NCBI GenBank assembly: GCA_022447925.1
Contig: JAKUTS010000012.1
Span: forward strand, 1-38,879
Direction: 5' to 3'
From: SAR202 cluster bacterium
Lineage (GTDB): Bacteria; Chloroflexota; Dehalococcoidia; Lucifugimonadales; UBA2962
DNA: 38,879 bases
Position numbers and translations under genes: made by a program. The notes beneath the pieces are model-generated. The model was given only the letters and a program-made list of their open reading frames with translations. It was not told the DNA's origin and searched no databases. Within the stretch, counting starts at the first letter, position 1, and each line of letters opens with the position of its first letter. This document shows, piece after piece, positions 37,924 through 38,879 of the stretch.

Positions 37924-38879
37924 ATGCTAAAAGATTTAAACATTTGGTTCGCCAAAAAAAATAATAACAATATGTTTCTGGCTGGTGCTTTGCTTGTACT
38001 CTGGATACTACTTAATCCGGTGATGATTTTTGCTCAAGAGCAAACAGAAGTTAACGAAGGCGTACTTGAAGAAGAGTTTGTTATTGAGGAACCAGCGCCG
38101 ACTGAGCGCGAGTATTCTGCTGATCACAACCCCGCCTACTCCGACAAGCTAGACGCTGCATTGGAAGACCCGTATTTTGTGGATTTATTAAATCAAGCCG
38201 AGGCCCACGGAGAGGCATCTCACTTGGATATGTGGAGCAACCATACCGACGAAGAATCACACTCTTCAGCATTAAGCAATCATGGAGACGCGTCACACGC
38301 AGATGTATGGAGCAACCACAGTGATGATCAATCGCACAGTCCAGACTTCTCCAACCACGGCGACGCATCTCATTTGGATATTTTTAGCTCCCACGCAGAA
38401 GAGCAATCTCATGCTACCGCATTAAGCGAGCATGGAGAGGCATCCCATTTGGATGTCTGGAGTAGCCATACCGACGAAGAATCACACTCTTCAGCATTAA
38501 GCAATCATGGAGACGCATCGCACCTCGATATATGGAGCCAGCATGCCGAAAATGAGTCTCATGCAGCTTTAATTAGCGCTCATAGTGAAAACGCCTCCCA
38601 CGTGGATATATGGAGTAGTCATGATGAGTCAATTTCTCACGCTGCCGCGTTAAGCGAGCATGGAGAGGCATCACATATTGATTTATGGAGTAGTCATGAT
38701 GAAAATGAATCTCATGCGAGCTCCCTTAGCGAGCATGGAGAAGCATCGCACTTAGACATATATAGTGATCATGATGATAATGATTCTCACTCCCCCTCTA
38801 TGAGTGAGCATGGAGACGCATCACATTTAGATATATGGAGCAGTCATGATGAGTCAATTTCACACGCTGCCGCGTTAAG
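37924..38879 (+). CDS. Secreted histidine-rich 25-residue repeat protein (3' end outside window)
   Basis: The frame is open from ATG 37924 to the window end (318 codons seen). Residues of about 17-38 are a signal-peptide-like hydrophobic stretch ending near IFAQ; a short acidic linker follows. From residue 95 (nt 38206) the protein is made of nine 25-residue repeats, the last incomplete, with pattern H-G-E/D-A-S-H-x-D-x-W-S-x-H-x-D/E-x-x-S-H-x-x-x-L-S-x. Histidines fall at positions 1, 6, 13 and 19, with 3-4 acidic residues in each repeat. Each unit looks like two related halves of 12-13 residues. I do not recognise the family. Metal binding outside the cell is the simplest guess. There is no clear Shine-Dalgarno; ATG 37972 is an alternative start. 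The previous gene is pstS. Confidence 0.85.
   Translation, partial: MLKDLNIWFAKKNNNNMFLAGALLVLWILLNPVMIFAQEQTEVNEGVLEEEFVIEEPAPTEREYSADHNPAYSDKLDAALEDPYFVDLLNQAEAHGEASHLDMWSNHTDEESHSSALSNHGDASHADVWSNHSDDQSHSPDFSNHGDASHLDIFSSHAEEQSHATALSEHGEASHLDVWSSHTDEESHSSALSNHGDASHLDIWSQHAENESHAALISAHSENASHVDIWSSHDESISHAAALSEHGEASHIDLWSSHDENESHASSLSEHGEASHLDIYSDHDDNDSHSPSMSEHGDASHLDIWSSHDESISHAAAL
38206..38879 (+). repeat. 75-bp tandem coding repeat with 225-bp higher-order period
   Basis: Nine copies start at 38206, 38281, 38356, 38431, 38506, 38581, 38659, 38734 and 38809; the sixth has one extra codon. Some copies three units apart are nearly identical: 38241-38291 equals 38466-38516 over 51 bp, and 38605-38654 matches 38830-38879 with two differences. 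Adjacent copies are more diverged, so expansion proceeded by three-unit blocks. The array runs off the right edge. Confidence 0.95.

Noticed and set aside
38081-38368. Minus-strand ORF at the right edge
   Set aside because: It is the antisense of the His-rich repeat array; the plus frame has a signal peptide and a clear protein-level repeat.
38206-38879. Regular direct repeats that could suggest a CRISPR array
   Set aside because: The repeats have no unique spacers, keep a single reading frame and vary mostly at synonymous or conservative positions.

Overview
The window is a compact, AT-leaning bacterial chromosome segment carrying housekeeping genes (dnaA, obg, nadD, pyrE, bS21, uvrA, recN, oligoribonuclease) mixed with secreted lipoproteins and small-molecule catabolic enzymes (two amidases, a phosphotriesterase-family hydrolase, two SDRs, a thiolase plus MaoC pair). 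The gene content, short intergenic gaps, lipoprotein signal peptides, TTG starts and TTAACA-type Pho box would suit a marine Chloroflexota of the SAR202 type. That taxonomic guess is inference from style and content only. I saw no rRNA, tRNA, CRISPR array, insertion sequence or prophage gene.

Left part (1-15.6 kb): the tail of an aldo/keto reductase faces an overlapping minus-strand pair, an S9 peptidase and an HtrA-like lipoprotein protease with a four-fold EVPVEVIKEV linker. Divergent from these runs sbcC, a CYTH-domain gene, an SCP2-type thiolase and a MaoC dehydratase (the last two overlap). A class-IV aminotransferase lies on the minus strand. Then come two tandem HAD phosphatase paralogues, an MFS transporter interrupted by one in-frame stop, and a Kelch-repeat lipoprotein that ends at a strong bidirectional terminator shared with an inositol-monophosphatase family gene.

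Centre (16-26.6 kb): dnaA is flanked by a 515-bp structured non-coding region upstream and a very AT-rich 238-bp region with a perfect DnaA box downstream (candidate oriC). Next come obg, nadD, an SDR and pyrE on the plus strand, rpsU on the minus strand, a probable small RNA, then uvrA overlapping a membrane-anchored alpha/beta hydrolase.

Right part (26.6-38.9 kb): an amidase overlaps a phosphotriesterase-family gene, which converges on a second amidase. An SDR converges on an MFS transporter. That transporter is divergent from an unrecognised gene across a large inverted repeat. Oligoribonuclease and a small unknown protein are divergent from recN. Then pstS follows five TTAACA-like hexamers spaced exactly 11 bp apart, a textbook Pho box geometry.

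The most striking item is at the right edge, where an open gene cut by the window end encodes a secreted protein made of 25-residue repeats. Each repeat has four regularly placed histidines and many acidic residues. I do not recognise this family, and a metal-binding extracellular repeat protein is the simplest hypothesis.
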